A stretch of DNA of 57,414 nucleotides from CAYMBP01 sp964388745 (lineage in GTDB: Bacteria > Babelota > Babeliae > Babelales > RVW-14): positions 1 through 57,414 of the forward strand of contig CAYMBP010000006.1 of the NCBI GenBank assembly GCA_964388745.1, given 5' to 3'. A program made the position numbers and the translations under genes. Below the pieces are notes generated by a model. That model ran no database searches, was not told the origin of the DNA, and was given only the letters and a program-made list of their open reading frames with translations. Below are positions 26,700-36,419 of the stretch, in pieces. How positions within the stretch are numbered: position 1 is the first letter of the stretch; each line of letters starts with the position of its first letter.

Positions 26700-28328
26700 T
26701 TATGCATTAAGCTGTTTTTTATCAACTTTTCCAGTCGCATTCATTGGAAGATCATCAAGACAGATAATTTTACGTGGAATTTTATATGCAGCAAGATTGT
26801 TAATACACAACTGACGAAGCTTTTGTTCAATTTTTTTACCATCAACGCGAGCAGCCACAAATGCAATTGGTATCTCACCTGTTTGATCATCTTTTCGTCC
26901 AATCACGGCAGCTTTTGTAACTTCTGGATGCATGAGCAAGATATTTTCTACTTCTGCTGGATAAATATTAAATCCTTTATGAATAATAACATCTTTAGAC
27001 CTGCCCCTAATGGACAAATTTCCATACGCATCACTTGAAGCTAAATCACCAGTATTAAGCCAACCATCAACAACAACTTTGTCGGTTTCTTCTTGAGCAT
27101 TATAATAACCAAGCATTATATTATCACCCTTCACCCACAGTGTACCAACCTCCCCTTGCGCAACCTGTTGACGTTGAGCGTCTCTAATAAGTATCTCTAT
27201 ACCAACAAAACTTGTACCAACAACAGAAGATGGCGCATCTTCATTATCACAGTAAACAGCAATAACTGGCGAGGCTTCTGTTAGTCCATACCCAGAAAAA
27301 ATCTTTCTACCATAAATTAAAGCAAAAGCCCCTCGAATCTTATCTGGCAACATATCTGCACCAGAAATAAAAAACTTTACTGAGTCAAGCGGTGCATTTT
27401 TCATAATACACAACAACCCAAAAAGGGCTGGAAATCCAAAAAATAGAGTTGGTTTATGCTCTAAGCCTTCTCTAATAAGACGACGATCAATCTTACGCAC
27501 AATAATTGTCGCAGCCCCCGTCAAAAGCGGAAACCATAAGCAAGCACTTTGTGCAAAAACATGAAACATCGGTAATACACAAAAATATCGCTCTTGATCA
27601 TTAAGCCCCATACGCCTAAAACGTGCATACGACTGCATACTATTAGTTAAAGCATTACGAGAAGAAAGCATGACCCCTTTTGGAACACCCGTCGTCCCAG
27701 ACGTATATAAAAGCACAGCAAGATCATCTGGATCACGCTTAACAAGAGAAAACTGCTGAATCATCTTTTGATCAACGCTCATATCCCAGTCAAAATGAGC
27801 CTCCTTCAGGCATGAAGGAAGTTGTACATTAAAATTTTCAACCACATCTTCTAACCGATGATAAAGAGCTTCATGAGTTATAACAGCTGCTGGACAAGAA
27901 TCAAAAAAAATATGCGCAAGCTCTCTGCTATGAAGAAAAATATTAATAGGTACAACAATTGCACCAATCTGAAGTATTGCAAAATAAGCAATTGAAAACT
28001 CTGCAGCATTCTCATGATAAATAAAAACTTTGTCTCCTGGTTGCACTCCTGCCTGGCGAAGACGCACACTCAACAAAATTGCTCTAAAATAGAACTCTTC
28101 ATACGTCAACGTACGTGATTGATCAATTAATGCAACTTGAGGTCCAAATAAGTGAGCAGCCCGCTTTAAAAGCGAGCCTAAGCTAATAAGATTACCCTCT
28201 TCGGTTAAGAGATCTTTTATTTCTGTAAAATAGCCTAATTCTTGATTATAGGCTTGTTGATATTTTAATGAATATTCACTTCCTGTATCCATAATCATCT
28301 CACGCTCTTGCTGAGACCTACTCCTCAT
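26700..28328 (-). CDS. AMP-forming acyl-CoA synthetase
   Basis: 542 residues of the ANL superfamily; it activates a carboxylic acid, probably a fatty acid, with ATP and CoA. Motifs: YTSGTTGVPKGVM (208-220), GYGLTEASP, GWLNTGDLA, the hinge GRSKDVIIHKGFNIYPAEVE region, and the C-terminal ATGKVDKK with the catalytic lysine. It resembles FadD-type long-chain ligases, useful for feeding on host lipids. The start is unsure: the first ATG (28328) overlaps the ferredoxin gene by 11 bp; Met11 (28298) is an alternative. With the ferredoxin it appears translationally coupled. Confidence 0.9.
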   Translation of the reverse strand: MRSRSQQEREMIMDTGSEYSLKYQQAYNQELGYFTEIKDLLTEEGNLISLGSLLKRAAHLFGPQVALIDQSRTLTYEEFYFRAILLSVRLRQAGVQPGDKVFIYHENAAEFSIAYFAILQIGAIVVPINIFLHSRELAHIFFDSCPAAVITHEALYHRLEDVVENFNVQLPSCLKEAHFDWDMSVDQKMIQQFSLVKRDPDDLAVLLYTSGTTGVPKGVMLSSRNALTNSMQSYARFRRMGLNDQERYFCVLPMFHVFAQSACLWFPLLTGAATIIVRKIDRRLIREGLEHKPTLFFGFPALFGLLCIMKNAPLDSVKFFISGADMLPDKIRGAFALIYGRKIFSGYGLTEASPVIAVYCDNEDAPSSVVGTSFVGIEILIRDAQRQQVAQGEVGTLWVKGDNIMLGYYNAQEETDKVVVDGWLNTGDLASSDAYGNLSIRGRSKDVIIHKGFNIYPAEVENILLMHPEVTKAAVIGRKDDQTGEIPIAFVAARVDGKKIEQKLRQLCINNLAAYKIPRKIICLDDLPMNATGKVDKKQLNA

Positions 28329-28503
28329 ACTTTATAACACTAACAGGACAAATATCTGCAGCTTCTTTTATATCTTCTGCATTTTCTTCAAAATTTGCAT
28401 CTTCATTGACATGTGCAACATCAGTAACTTTAAACACCTTTGGGCATATTGACTCACATGTTCCACAAGAAATACACCCTGGGGTTATATACACTTTTTT
28501 CAT
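28318..28503 (-). CDS. Small [4Fe-4S] ferredoxin
   Basis: A 61-residue electron carrier with C10-x2-C13-x2-C16-x3-C20-P and a distant Cys52-Pro, the pattern of single-cluster [4Fe-4S] ferredoxins (Cys10, 13, 16 and 52 as ligands; Cys20 extra, perhaps a disulfide or second-cluster relic). The acidic body (NEDANFEENAED) is typical. Its redox partner is not evident nearby. Its stop lies 11 bp inside the acyl-CoA ligase gene, and the Cys-rich protein gene is 86 bp upstream on the same strand. Confidence 0.92.
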   Translation of the reverse strand: MKKVYITPGCISCGTCESICPKVFKVTDVAHVNEDANFEENAEDIKEAADICPVSVIKYEE

Positions 28504-28589
28504 CCAAAACTCCAGATTAACTGATTGTCAATTGTTTTTATTATAGTATTTAGTGTATCATGCCTTGAGCCCAGCATGCAACAGCCTTA

Positions 28590-29318
28590 CTAGGCATTAT
28601 GATCTGATGACTCATCAAGTGCTGCAAAAATATCAGTTCCCTTTTTACCACAACTCCCTGAACACCCACATGATTCCATTTTTCCACAAGCACAGGCTTT
28701 AGGCTGAATACTCGCGTTATCTTCCTGTAACGGAGCTCCACACCCATCACCAGTACCGCATCCAGCACATGAACCACAGTCAAGCGCAACTCCTTCAAAA
28801 TCACCTTCATCCTCTTCAGAGTCAAACATAGCCTGCAAGTGAAGCTTTACTTCTTCAATTTTATCTTCCTCAAGAGCACTCTTAAAATCTTCTATCATTG
28901 CTGATAGATGCGCTTTTGATGATTCTGCTTCTCTAATCACCTCTTCTTTAAATTCATCAATCGGGCTTATTTCATCACCTTCGTCAACAATAGAATATAA
29001 CAGCTCCTTTTTGCGCTCACTATCACTTACTTTATCACGCAATTCAATAAGGCCTTCTTTTTGTTCAGCAACATACTCGATATCATCATCTATCGCATCT
29101 TGCACGTCTTGCGCTTGAGAAACAAACATCTCTCCGACTTCTTTAAGATGTTGAATTTTATCTTTATCACTCTCTTGCCCTATTTTTTCTTCTATGAAAA
29201 AAATAAGCCCCTCAAAAAGCGCTCTTCCATCATCCTGAGCCTCTTTTTGCTTTTCTATGAGAAAATTTGATTGGTCAATAAGAAGACTGAGTTTCTGGTC
29301 TACTGATAATCCCGCCAC
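28590..29318 (-). CDS. Acidic coiled-coil protein with Cys-rich C-terminus
   Basis: 242 residues, no signal peptide, GTG start with AAAGG upstream. Residues 1-175 are highly acidic and helical with heptad-like hydrophobics (several coiled-coil stretches). Then come two Cys clusters: CGSCAGCGTGDGC (about 181-193) and CACGKMESCGCSGSC (about 209-223), eleven cysteines in all, ending with a short acidic tail. The pattern suggests metal or Fe-S binding at the end of a rod; I know no matching family. It lies directly upstream of the ferredoxin gene. Function is unknown. Confidence 0.7.
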   Translation of the reverse strand: MAGLSVDQKLSLLIDQSNFLIEKQKEAQDDGRALFEGLIFFIEEKIGQESDKDKIQHLKEVGEMFVSQAQDVQDAIDDDIEYVAEQKEGLIELRDKVSDSERKKELLYSIVDEGDEISPIDEFKEEVIREAESSKAHLSAMIEDFKSALEEDKIEEVKLHLQAMFDSEEDEGDFEGVALDCGSCAGCGTGDGCGAPLQEDNASIQPKACACGKMESCGCSGSCGKKGTDIFAALDESSDHNA

Positions 29319-29419
29319 TAAAAAACCTTTCTATTAGATAAAAAAAATAAATTACTTTTTCAGTATACTACGATTTGCAGAAAGTCTCCACTCTCTTACT
29401 GATCAAAACTACTAACCTT

Positions 29420-31111
29420 TTATTCACCTTCTAGCAGAATCTCATTTTGAGCATTATTTCTACTATCAACAAGCGTTTTATACAGATTGCTCGGCTCATA
29501 ACCATATTGAGAGGCAAGCAATTCTTCTTCTCGCAAAATATCTTTAATTGGTAAAGCAACGACAATGCCTCCTTCAAACTCTACAACTATATGTTCGGTA
29601 TCCACCGCTTCAAGAATAGCCTTTCGAACATCATTTATCGTTCTTACCTTTTTCTCATTAATTTTTTTAACAATACAATCGCAAGTTCTTAAAAGTCTAT
29701 TTAAGCTACGATGCGCTTGTGAGTTTGGCAAACAATGCGATAAACAAACACGCGACTTAAGTCTTTTTTTAAGTTTGCCATATTTAAAAATTGATCCAAT
29801 ATGATGCCCTTGATGAAGACGGGCATCAGACATCATGTGCTGCAAAAAGCCTCTAACAAGATTCATAGAAAGCTGCGAAAAGACCATACCACCAATCATG
29901 TCATAATCAGGTAACTGCTGACTCCAATGCATCCAATCATCAATAGCTAAGACAGGAGGCTGCTCAATAGTTACTGAGCTATTATGCACTTTACCATCTC
30001 TACAATAAGAAATAATCAAATCACTGTTAATAGCCAGCCTGCTCAAATAATTATGCACGGTTACAAGATGAGCATCTTCTGAAACTTTAACATACCCATG
30101 GTGATCAATCTTTAAGTTATTAAGTGAAAGGAGCACATCTCCTTTTTTCAAGCCAGCCTTCTCAAACAATGAAAGCTTTCTCACACGAGATAACAACGCT
30201 CCATGATCATTTTCACAACCAAGATATTTAAGAGTCTCTGGGGTTACATCAACAACTGAGAATCCCCAATAAGGAGACCTAACAATAGGATTTTCAAGAA
30301 GAGCCTCAAGTAATGCTTTAATATTGTTGCTTGGAATAATAAAGTTAAGCCCTTCTGTCAGACTTTTTGTCATACCAGAAGAAGTCACTCCTATGAGTTC
30401 TCCCTTTTTATTAAATGCTGGTCCCCCTGAATTTCCAGGATTAATAGGAAGCGTTGTTTGCAACATATCACCAAACACCTCTTCCCAACCTGAGCCAACA
30501 CCAAAAGTAAACTTTATATTTTCAAAACCAAGAGGATACCCTGCAGAGCATAGCTTTTCTCCATTTACAACTGCATCAGAGTCACCCAACGTAATAAATG
30601 GCAATTTTTCAAGTCCAAGCGTTTTTTGAATAAGAGCGAGAGATTCATCTGTTAACTTAAGCAGAGCAACATCATAATCAGGACAACCACCTACATAGTC
30701 CACTCGATACCTATTTCTTCCCAACTTTGGAAACTGCACAGCTATTGCTACTGAACCCTCTACAACATGATAGTTTGTCAAAATATAACCATCTGAAGAG
30801 ATACAAGAGCCACTACCAAAACACCCTCCAGAACGGGATGGAGCCAAATAGGGCTCAGAAAAATTTGGCGTTAATCGATAACAAAACAATTGACAAACCG
30901 TATCTTCTGCAAGCTTACAGACATCCCCCCACGATCCATATTCTTTCACCTCATAAACAAGGCCTTTTTGAGCATCAGTGCATGTATCAGCTAGGCTTGC
31001 AGCATCTTTTGCTTCAAAGACAAAAGCTTCTTGATTATCAGAGCATACTTCAGCCGAAACATTGCATAAAAAACAAAAAAGTCCCATCATTAAAAAAGCT
31101 ATTTTTTGCAT
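29420..31111 (-). CDS. Exported trypsin-like serine protease (HtrA-like) with PDZ
   Basis: 563 residues. Signal peptide about 1-20 (ending near VSA). The trypsin-like domain has the triad His115 (YILTNYHVVEG), Asp147 (DYDVALLKL) and Ser228 (INPGNSGGPAF). A PDZ-like part follows (about 280-370; AGLKKGDVLLSLNN), and a second C-terminal PDZ-like segment has KKINEKKVRTINDVRKAI. Before the protease domain sits a 22-residue tandem duplication, C-S-D-N-Q-E... and C-T-D-A-Q-K..., each bounded by Cys (residues 23-44 and 44-65). HtrA/Deg proteins degrade or refold periplasmic proteins; this one differs from DegP in length and extra parts. Confidence 0.88.
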   Translation of the reverse strand: MQKIAFLMMGLFCFLCNVSAEVCSDNQEAFVFEAKDAASLADTCTDAQKGLVYEVKEYGSWGDVCKLAEDTVCQLFCYRLTPNFSEPYLAPSRSGGCFGSGSCISSDGYILTNYHVVEGSVAIAVQFPKLGRNRYRVDYVGGCPDYDVALLKLTDESLALIQKTLGLEKLPFITLGDSDAVVNGEKLCSAGYPLGFENIKFTFGVGSGWEEVFGDMLQTTLPINPGNSGGPAFNKKGELIGVTSSGMTKSLTEGLNFIIPSNNIKALLEALLENPIVRSPYWGFSVVDVTPETLKYLGCENDHGALLSRVRKLSLFEKAGLKKGDVLLSLNNLKIDHHGYVKVSEDAHLVTVHNYLSRLAINSDLIISYCRDGKVHNSSVTIEQPPVLAIDDWMHWSQQLPDYDMIGGMVFSQLSMNLVRGFLQHMMSDARLHQGHHIGSIFKYGKLKKRLKSRVCLSHCLPNSQAHRSLNRLLRTCDCIVKKINEKKVRTINDVRKAILEAVDTEHIVVEFEGGIVVALPIKDILREEELLASQYGYEPSNLYKTLVDSRNNAQNEILLEGE

Positions 31112-31164
31112 TTCTAAACTACCTCTTTCAAAATATATAAACTACACAGACACAAATTATTTAC

Positions 31165-31497
31165 TTATTTTTCTACTACAGACTCAAGATAAATTCGTTT
31201 GGCAAAGCCGCCGCGAGCAGCGTACTTTTTTTTGCGGATTAATTCAAGCTTATCAGGTGTTACCTGTTGAAGAGCAGCACAGGCATACACTACTTCAAGA
31301 ACATCAGCAAGCTCTTCTAGTGAATGATCCTCAAGATACTCAGCAACCTCTTCTTGAAGCTTTTCATGCAAACATCGCAGATACTCTTCTTGGCTCTCAA
31401 GTATCTGCCATAACGGCTTTTTACCCTTATCTTCTATATATTCAGGAATGCGATCTCTAACTAACTTATTATAAAGAGCTATCTTGAAAGTACTCAT
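31165..31497 (-). CDS. MazG-like / phosphoribosyl-ATP pyrophosphohydrolase-like protein
   Basis: 110 residues with the pattern of all-alpha NTP pyrophosphatases: YNKLVRDRIPEYI at the start, KLQEEVAEYLED (E-E-x-x-E) and LEELADVLEVVYA (E-x-x-D), the metal-binding acidic pairs. Such proteins hydrolyse non-canonical or excess NTPs. A strong ribosome site (AAGGG) precedes the ATG. It is 21 bp downstream of uvrB, so they are probably co-transcribed, consistent with a nucleotide-pool or DNA-repair role. Confidence 0.8.
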   Translation of the reverse strand: MSTFKIALYNKLVRDRIPEYIEDKGKKPLWQILESQEEYLRCLHEKLQEEVAEYLEDHSLEELADVLEVVYACAALQQVTPDKLELIRKKKYAARGGFAKRIYLESVVEK

Positions 31498-31517
31498 GAA
31501 AAACCCTTGATCGTAAT

Positions 31518-33503
31518 TTATCCAATTGAAAATTTTTTCTTAAGAGCAATAACTTTATCTCGCAAATCAATTGCCTTTTCAAAGCTTAATTCTTCTGCAG
31601 CTTTATTCATATCATTTTCCATTTCAGCGATAAGCAAACGAGCCTCATCTTCTGTTCGAGGATTTTTTCGCACTGATTTTTTCTTAGCTGCACTACTTGC
31701 ATCCATAATCGCCTGCTGCATCTTGGAAATACTTTTTTTCACCTCACGCTGTACCGTTTTTGGCGTAATACCATGCGCCTTATTAAATTCTTGCTGAAGC
31801 ATTCTTCGGCGATTAGTTTCATCAATCGCATTCTTCATTGAATTTGTTATCTCATCCGCATAGAGAATCACTTTGCTTTGTGCATTACGTGCAGCACGAC
31901 CAATAGTCTGAATAAGCGAACGAGTATTTCGCAAAAAACCTTCAATGTCAGCATCAAGAATGGCAACAAGCGCAACTTCAGGTAAATCCAAACCCTCTCG
32001 CAACAAATTAATGCCAACCAAGCAATCAAACACCCCTTGGCGCAGCTTATGCAAAATTTCTGTGCGCTGTGGCGTTTTAATATCACTATGCATGTAGCAG
32101 ACCTTAATTTTTTTATCTTCTAAAAATTGGGCAAGATCTTCAGCTGCTTTCTTCGTTAACACAGTGACAAGTGTGCGAAAACCTTGTTCTGTTGTTGCTT
32201 GAATTTCTTGCATCAAATGTGAAAGCTGCCCTTCTCGTGGCACCACAAAGACCTCAGGGTCAACAATTCCTGTAGGACGAACAATTTGCTCAACAACATG
32301 ATCCGCATGTTCAAGCTCATAATCACTTGGCGTTGCAGAAACAAAAATAACATCATTAAAATGCTTTTCTACTTCATCAAAACGCAGTGGGCGATTATCA
32401 TATGAGGCTTGCAATCGAAACCCAAAATCAATAAGCGATTGTTTCCGCGCACGATCACCTTTGTACATCCCGTGAAGTTGGGGAATAGCAATATGCGACT
32501 CATCAACAATGAGCAAAAATTCATCATCAAAGAAATCAAATAGGGTATGCGGAGCCTCACCAGGAGCTCGACCATCAAAATAACGAGAATAATTTTCAAT
32601 ACCAGCACAATAACCCGTCTCTCGAAGCATATCAATATCATGCTTCGTCCGTGTCATAAGTCGTTCCTTATAAAGAGGATTAGTCATTGCTGCTAGTTCA
32701 TGGTTCAAATCATTATACATTTGCGCAATGGCATTTTCTCGTTTTTCATCGGTCGTCACAAAATGCTTTGCTGGAAAAATAAGAATATTATCTAATTCAG
32801 ATACAACCGTATGTTCTTGTTTATGAACAAGCTCTATTGATTCAACGCTTTCACCAAATAATTCTATACGTAAATTGTCTTTCATATACGGCAAATTAAT
32901 GGTAATAGAACTTCCAAAAACTCGAAAGTTAGCCGGCAATAAATCAACATCATTCCGCTTGTATTGAATAGAAACCAGCTGATTAATCAACTGCTTGCGA
33001 GAAATTTTATCACCAATGTTAAGCGAAAAAGCAAGATTACGATAATCTGCAGGATCTCCAAGAGAATAGATTGCAGAAACAGAAGCAATAACAATAGTAT
33101 CAGGACGATTAATCATTGAAGCAGTTGTCTCAACGCGCAATCGATCAAGCTCAATATTAACCTTTGTTTCTTTCGGAATATAAATATCCTGCGCAGGAAG
33201 ATATGACTCTGGTTGATAATAATCATAGTAACTAACAAAGTAACATACCTTATTTTCAGGAAAAAAAAGGCTAAACTCTTCGTACAACTGAGCAGCAAGG
33301 GTTTTATTTGGAGAAAAAATTAAGACAGGCTTATTCTGTTGAGCAATCGTATGGGCTAACGTATACGTTTTCCCTGAACCTGTTACTCCAACTAAAACTG
33401 ACTTTCCTGAACGTCCAGCAACAAGCTCTTGAATTGCCTTCGGCTGACTTCCTGCAGGAATGAAAGGAGATGAAAGCTTAAAAATTTTGCCTTTTGACTT
33501 CAT
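31518..33503 (-). CDS. uvrB: Excinuclease ABC subunit B
   Basis: UvrB verifies DNA damage delivered by UvrA and recruits UvrC. 661 residues, the normal length. Features: Walker A GVTGSGKT (39-46), the damage-gripping beta-hairpin with YYDYYQPE (about 93-100), the DESH Walker B, helicase motifs toward the C-terminus (TIGRAARN) and a UVR domain for UvrC binding (about 615-655, EMENDMNKAAEELSFEKA). The ribosome site is weak. uvrA and uvrC are not in the window. Confidence 0.97.
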   Translation of the reverse strand: MKSKGKIFKLSSPFIPAGSQPKAIQELVAGRSGKSVLVGVTGSGKTYTLAHTIAQQNKPVLIFSPNKTLAAQLYEEFSLFFPENKVCYFVSYYDYYQPESYLPAQDIYIPKETKVNIELDRLRVETTASMINRPDTIVIASVSAIYSLGDPADYRNLAFSLNIGDKISRKQLINQLVSIQYKRNDVDLLPANFRVFGSSITINLPYMKDNLRIELFGESVESIELVHKQEHTVVSELDNILIFPAKHFVTTDEKRENAIAQMYNDLNHELAAMTNPLYKERLMTRTKHDIDMLRETGYCAGIENYSRYFDGRAPGEAPHTLFDFFDDEFLLIVDESHIAIPQLHGMYKGDRARKQSLIDFGFRLQASYDNRPLRFDEVEKHFNDVIFVSATPSDYELEHADHVVEQIVRPTGIVDPEVFVVPREGQLSHLMQEIQATTEQGFRTLVTVLTKKAAEDLAQFLEDKKIKVCYMHSDIKTPQRTEILHKLRQGVFDCLVGINLLREGLDLPEVALVAILDADIEGFLRNTRSLIQTIGRAARNAQSKVILYADEITNSMKNAIDETNRRRMLQQEFNKAHGITPKTVQREVKKSISKMQQAIMDASSAAKKKSVRKNPRTEDEARLLIAEMENDMNKAAEELSFEKAIDLRDKVIALKKKFSIG

Positions 33504-33541
33504 ACATCAAGTGTATCAACAAAAGGCAAAAATCTCAAAGC

Positions 33542-34210
33542 CTACAATAAAATGCAGCGCCTTATTTCGTTAATAGCAAACTCTATGCTGTCAACATAAC
33601 TTCTAGCCTGATAAATGAGTGATAATTCTTTAAAATTTGCCACACTCTCTCCTAACGAGTCTATCGACTCTTTGATTGAAGCAAGACTCCAATCAAACTC
33701 AGAGCTCGGGGCATTTTGAACCTTCCTTACAACAAGATTAAGCTCACCAAAAATATTATGTAAAAAGCGAAGATCTCCTTTTACAAAAGGTCTTAAACAT
33801 ACTAACCCTGCAACTCTTTGTTCATTCACAAAAGCTTTAATCCTTAAACAAATCCCAGCTAAAATAGTTGCAATACTTACTTCCCCCTGCTCTTGAGAAA
33901 CTTTGTATCTCAGCACCGCACTTCTCCTTTTGTCAATAAGATTATCCCACATCACTTTCCACTCAGACCAATCAACACAAGCCCCTAGGCTCAGCAACCT
34001 TTTTCGATCCTTCTCTCGTAGCTCTAAAAAAGCATAAAGCTCTTCTTCTGCTTGTTTGTTTAATTCTTCTTCACCAGGACTTTCAACACAATTCCCTACA
34101 TCCATTTCTACATCATCAGATTCAACACTATACACAGGCAAAGCTGTTAAGCAACAAGAGAGAGAAGCTAAAGCCACAATAGTTGAAAGTAAAAACTGAC
34201 GAATCATCAT
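33542..34210 (-). CDS. Secreted helical protein of unknown function
   Basis: 222 residues with a signal peptide (about 1-25, ending LTALPVYS) and ribosome site AAAGGG. The mature part is acidic at first (VESDDVEMDVG), then mostly helical with many Leu, Arg and Glu and no repeats or catalytic motif that I recognise. It ends with a basic Cys-containing tail (INEIRRCILL). It sits between uvrB and tRNA-Asp with no obvious functional link. Confidence 0.65.
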   Translation of the reverse strand: MMIRQFLLSTIVALASLSCCLTALPVYSVESDDVEMDVGNCVESPGEEELNKQAEEELYAFLELREKDRKRLLSLGACVDWSEWKVMWDNLIDKRRSAVLRYKVSQEQGEVSIATILAGICLRIKAFVNEQRVAGLVCLRPFVKGDLRFLHNIFGELNLVVRKVQNAPSSEFDWSLASIKESIDSLGESVANFKELSLIYQARSYVDSIEFAINEIRRCILL

Positions 34211-34386
34211 CTTGCTTCCCTTTGGAATAATTTGTAATTATTAGTATTTATTGACAAGTGCTTAGAATTATAGGTCAACATATAAAAAAGTCAAATATGA
34301 ATTTTAATTTAATTAAAAAAAAATACAAGAGTAAGCAAATGCTTAATCCTGTATTTTAAAAATTTTTGATAAAAATCTGAAGGACA

Positions 34387-34464
34387 TGGCGGGGCTGACG
34401 AGGCTCGAACTCGCGACCTTCCGCGTGACAGGCGGACGCTCTAACCAAACTGAGCTACAGCCCC
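34387..34464 (-). tRNA. tRNA-Asp (anticodon GUC)
   Basis: Reads GGGGCTG TA GCTC ... on the minus strand and folds as a complete cloverleaf: 7-bp acceptor stem (GGGGCTG with CAGCCCC), D arm, anticodon stem TCCGC/GCGGA with loop CTGTCAC (anticodon GTC), 5-nt variable loop and T arm with TTCGAGC. The discriminator is G, the identity base for Asp, and CCA is encoded (34387-34389 on the + strand reads TGG). Length 78 including CCA. Confidence 0.97.
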
Positions 34465-34556
34465 ACACCACAGAATAACTTCGAAAGCTATTTCAATCTT
34501 CAGTTAGTATTGTGACAAATATATGAGATTTTGCAAGAAAAATCAGCATAAAAACT

Positions 34557-36419
34557 TTATTTTGTCACAACAGCCATTATTGCTTTAGCATCAATTCCCG
34601 AAAGAGCCAACAATTCGTCCGGCTTACCTGATCGAGAAATGCCCGTTACAGCCATTGTTTTCACGGTCATACCTCTATTTCCAACAGCATGCACAACCAT
34701 CTGACCAAGCCCACCATAAAGGTAATGATCTTCAACCGTAATAATGTTATTATTCGACTTTTGCGCAACAGATAAAATCGTTTCAAGATCAAGCGGTTTA
34801 ACAGAATACAGATCAATGACTGACACCAAGACACCTTGTTTTTCAAGCTCTTCTGCAGCCTTCAGTGCTTCATGGAGCGTAATTCCTGCAGCAATAATAC
34901 AAGCCTGAGCATTGTCATGCTGCCGCAATACTTTACACCCACCAATCGAAAATACTTCTTGATGATCATACAAAATAGGGGTATCAGCACGCGTTGATCT
35001 CATGTAAGAAACACCATCATGATAATTAGCCATAACACCAACAAGCTTGTATGCTGCAACGGCATCACTTGGATACAAAATAATAGAATTTGGAACTGCA
35101 GCCATCATTGCCAAATCTTCAAGCGCCATCTGAGAAGGGCCATCTTCACCAATTGAAACTCCGCAGTGAGAGCCACACAATCGTAAAGCATTTTGTCCAA
35201 TGCCAGCCATTCTGATATGATCATAGGCTCGCGCAAAAAAGGCTCCAAATGTTGCAGCAAAGGGAATTTTGCCGCGCGCTTCAAAGCCTGTTGCAACGCC
35301 AACCATATTTTGCTCAGCAATAAAACATTGTACAAAGCGATCTGAATGCTCTTTTTCAAATAACTCTGTAAAGGTTGAATTCTTAACATCTGCGTCAAGA
35401 ACCACGACATCATCACGCTGTCGACCAAGCGCGGCAAGGCCTAAACCAAAAGCTTTTCGCGTTGAACATTTTTTATCTTGAGCTAGAAGTTCTTGATGAT
35501 CTTGAGCAATAGCAAACTCACCACTTACTGAAAAGCGTTCAACCCTCTCTTTTTTACTAATGATTGAGGCATCTTCAACAGGGCTTGTTTGCTGTTCGGC
35601 AAGATCTGCGCACAATTTTTCAATCTGTTCTTTAAAAGGTTTTCCGTGATGCCCTACTTTATCTTCAACAAGCGAAAGCCCGTGCCCCTTGTAAGTCTTA
35701 GCAATAATCATAAAGGGTAGACCATGCATTGATTTTGCTTGATTAAAAGCTATACAAATTTCATCTATTGAATGACCATCGACAATAACAGAATGCCACC
35801 CAAAAGCTTCAAATCGCTTACGATATATTTCTACATCATGACCACAAATTGACTCTTCTGATTGAGCTAGTCTATTAGCATCAACAACGCCAATCAGATT
35901 ATCAAGCTTGTATCGAGACGCAAGCTCTGCAGCCTCCCATATTGAACCTTCAGCAATTTCACCATCTCCCATCATCACGATGGTTTTGTAGGAATAATTA
36001 TCTTGCCGAGCAGCAAGCGCCATGCCAACTCCAACAGATAAGCCTTGCCCCAAAGAGCCAGTTGCTGCTTCATTGTACTCAAAACGAGGTGTTGGATGCC
36101 CTTCTAAAACTGAATCAACCTTACGCAAGGTCAAAAGCTCTTCATCTGAAATAATACCGAGCTGTTTATAGGCAGCATACACCACTGGTACTGCATGACC
36201 CTTTGATAAAATAAAGCGATCATTATCTTGATGCTTAGGCTGAGCAGGATTGTATTTCATAACATAAAAAAAAATCACTGCTATCAACTCTGCAGCAGAC
36301 ATACATGATGTTGGATGTCCTGAACCTGCAGCACTTGTTGCCCGAATTGAGTCAATGCTTAACTGAAGTGCTCGATTTGCTAGATCTTGTTTTACTGCTT
36401 GATCACAGGGTTGCTTCAT
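34557..36419 (-). CDS. tkt: Transketolase
   Basis: A thiamine-diphosphate enzyme moving two-carbon units between sugar phosphates. 620 residues, shorter than E. coli TktA (663) and similar in length to the vertebrate-like group. Evidence: GHPTS (34-38), the ThDP motif GDGEIAEG (151-158) with Asn182 in VVDANRL, the pyrimidine domain with the GFEARGKIPF and EDGPSQMALEDLA blocks (His and acidic residues for catalysis), and a C-terminal regulatory domain (TVEDHYLYGGLG). It overlaps the Nudix gene start-to-stop by 17 bp and has a strong ribosome site (GAGGAG). The transaldolase at 43949 may serve the same pathway. Confidence 0.95.
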   Translation of the reverse strand: MKQPCDQAVKQDLANRALQLSIDSIRATSAAGSGHPTSCMSAAELIAVIFFYVMKYNPAQPKHQDNDRFILSKGHAVPVVYAAYKQLGIISDEELLTLRKVDSVLEGHPTPRFEYNEAATGSLGQGLSVGVGMALAARQDNYSYKTIVMMGDGEIAEGSIWEAAELASRYKLDNLIGVVDANRLAQSEESICGHDVEIYRKRFEAFGWHSVIVDGHSIDEICIAFNQAKSMHGLPFMIIAKTYKGHGLSLVEDKVGHHGKPFKEQIEKLCADLAEQQTSPVEDASIISKKERVERFSVSGEFAIAQDHQELLAQDKKCSTRKAFGLGLAALGRQRDDVVVLDADVKNSTFTELFEKEHSDRFVQCFIAEQNMVGVATGFEARGKIPFAATFGAFFARAYDHIRMAGIGQNALRLCGSHCGVSIGEDGPSQMALEDLAMMAAVPNSIILYPSDAVAAYKLVGVMANYHDGVSYMRSTRADTPILYDHQEVFSIGGCKVLRQHDNAQACIIAAGITLHEALKAAEELEKQGVLVSVIDLYSVKPLDLETILSVAQKSNNNIITVEDHYLYGGLGQMVVHAVGNRGMTVKTMAVTGISRSGKPDELLALSGIDAKAIMAVVTK

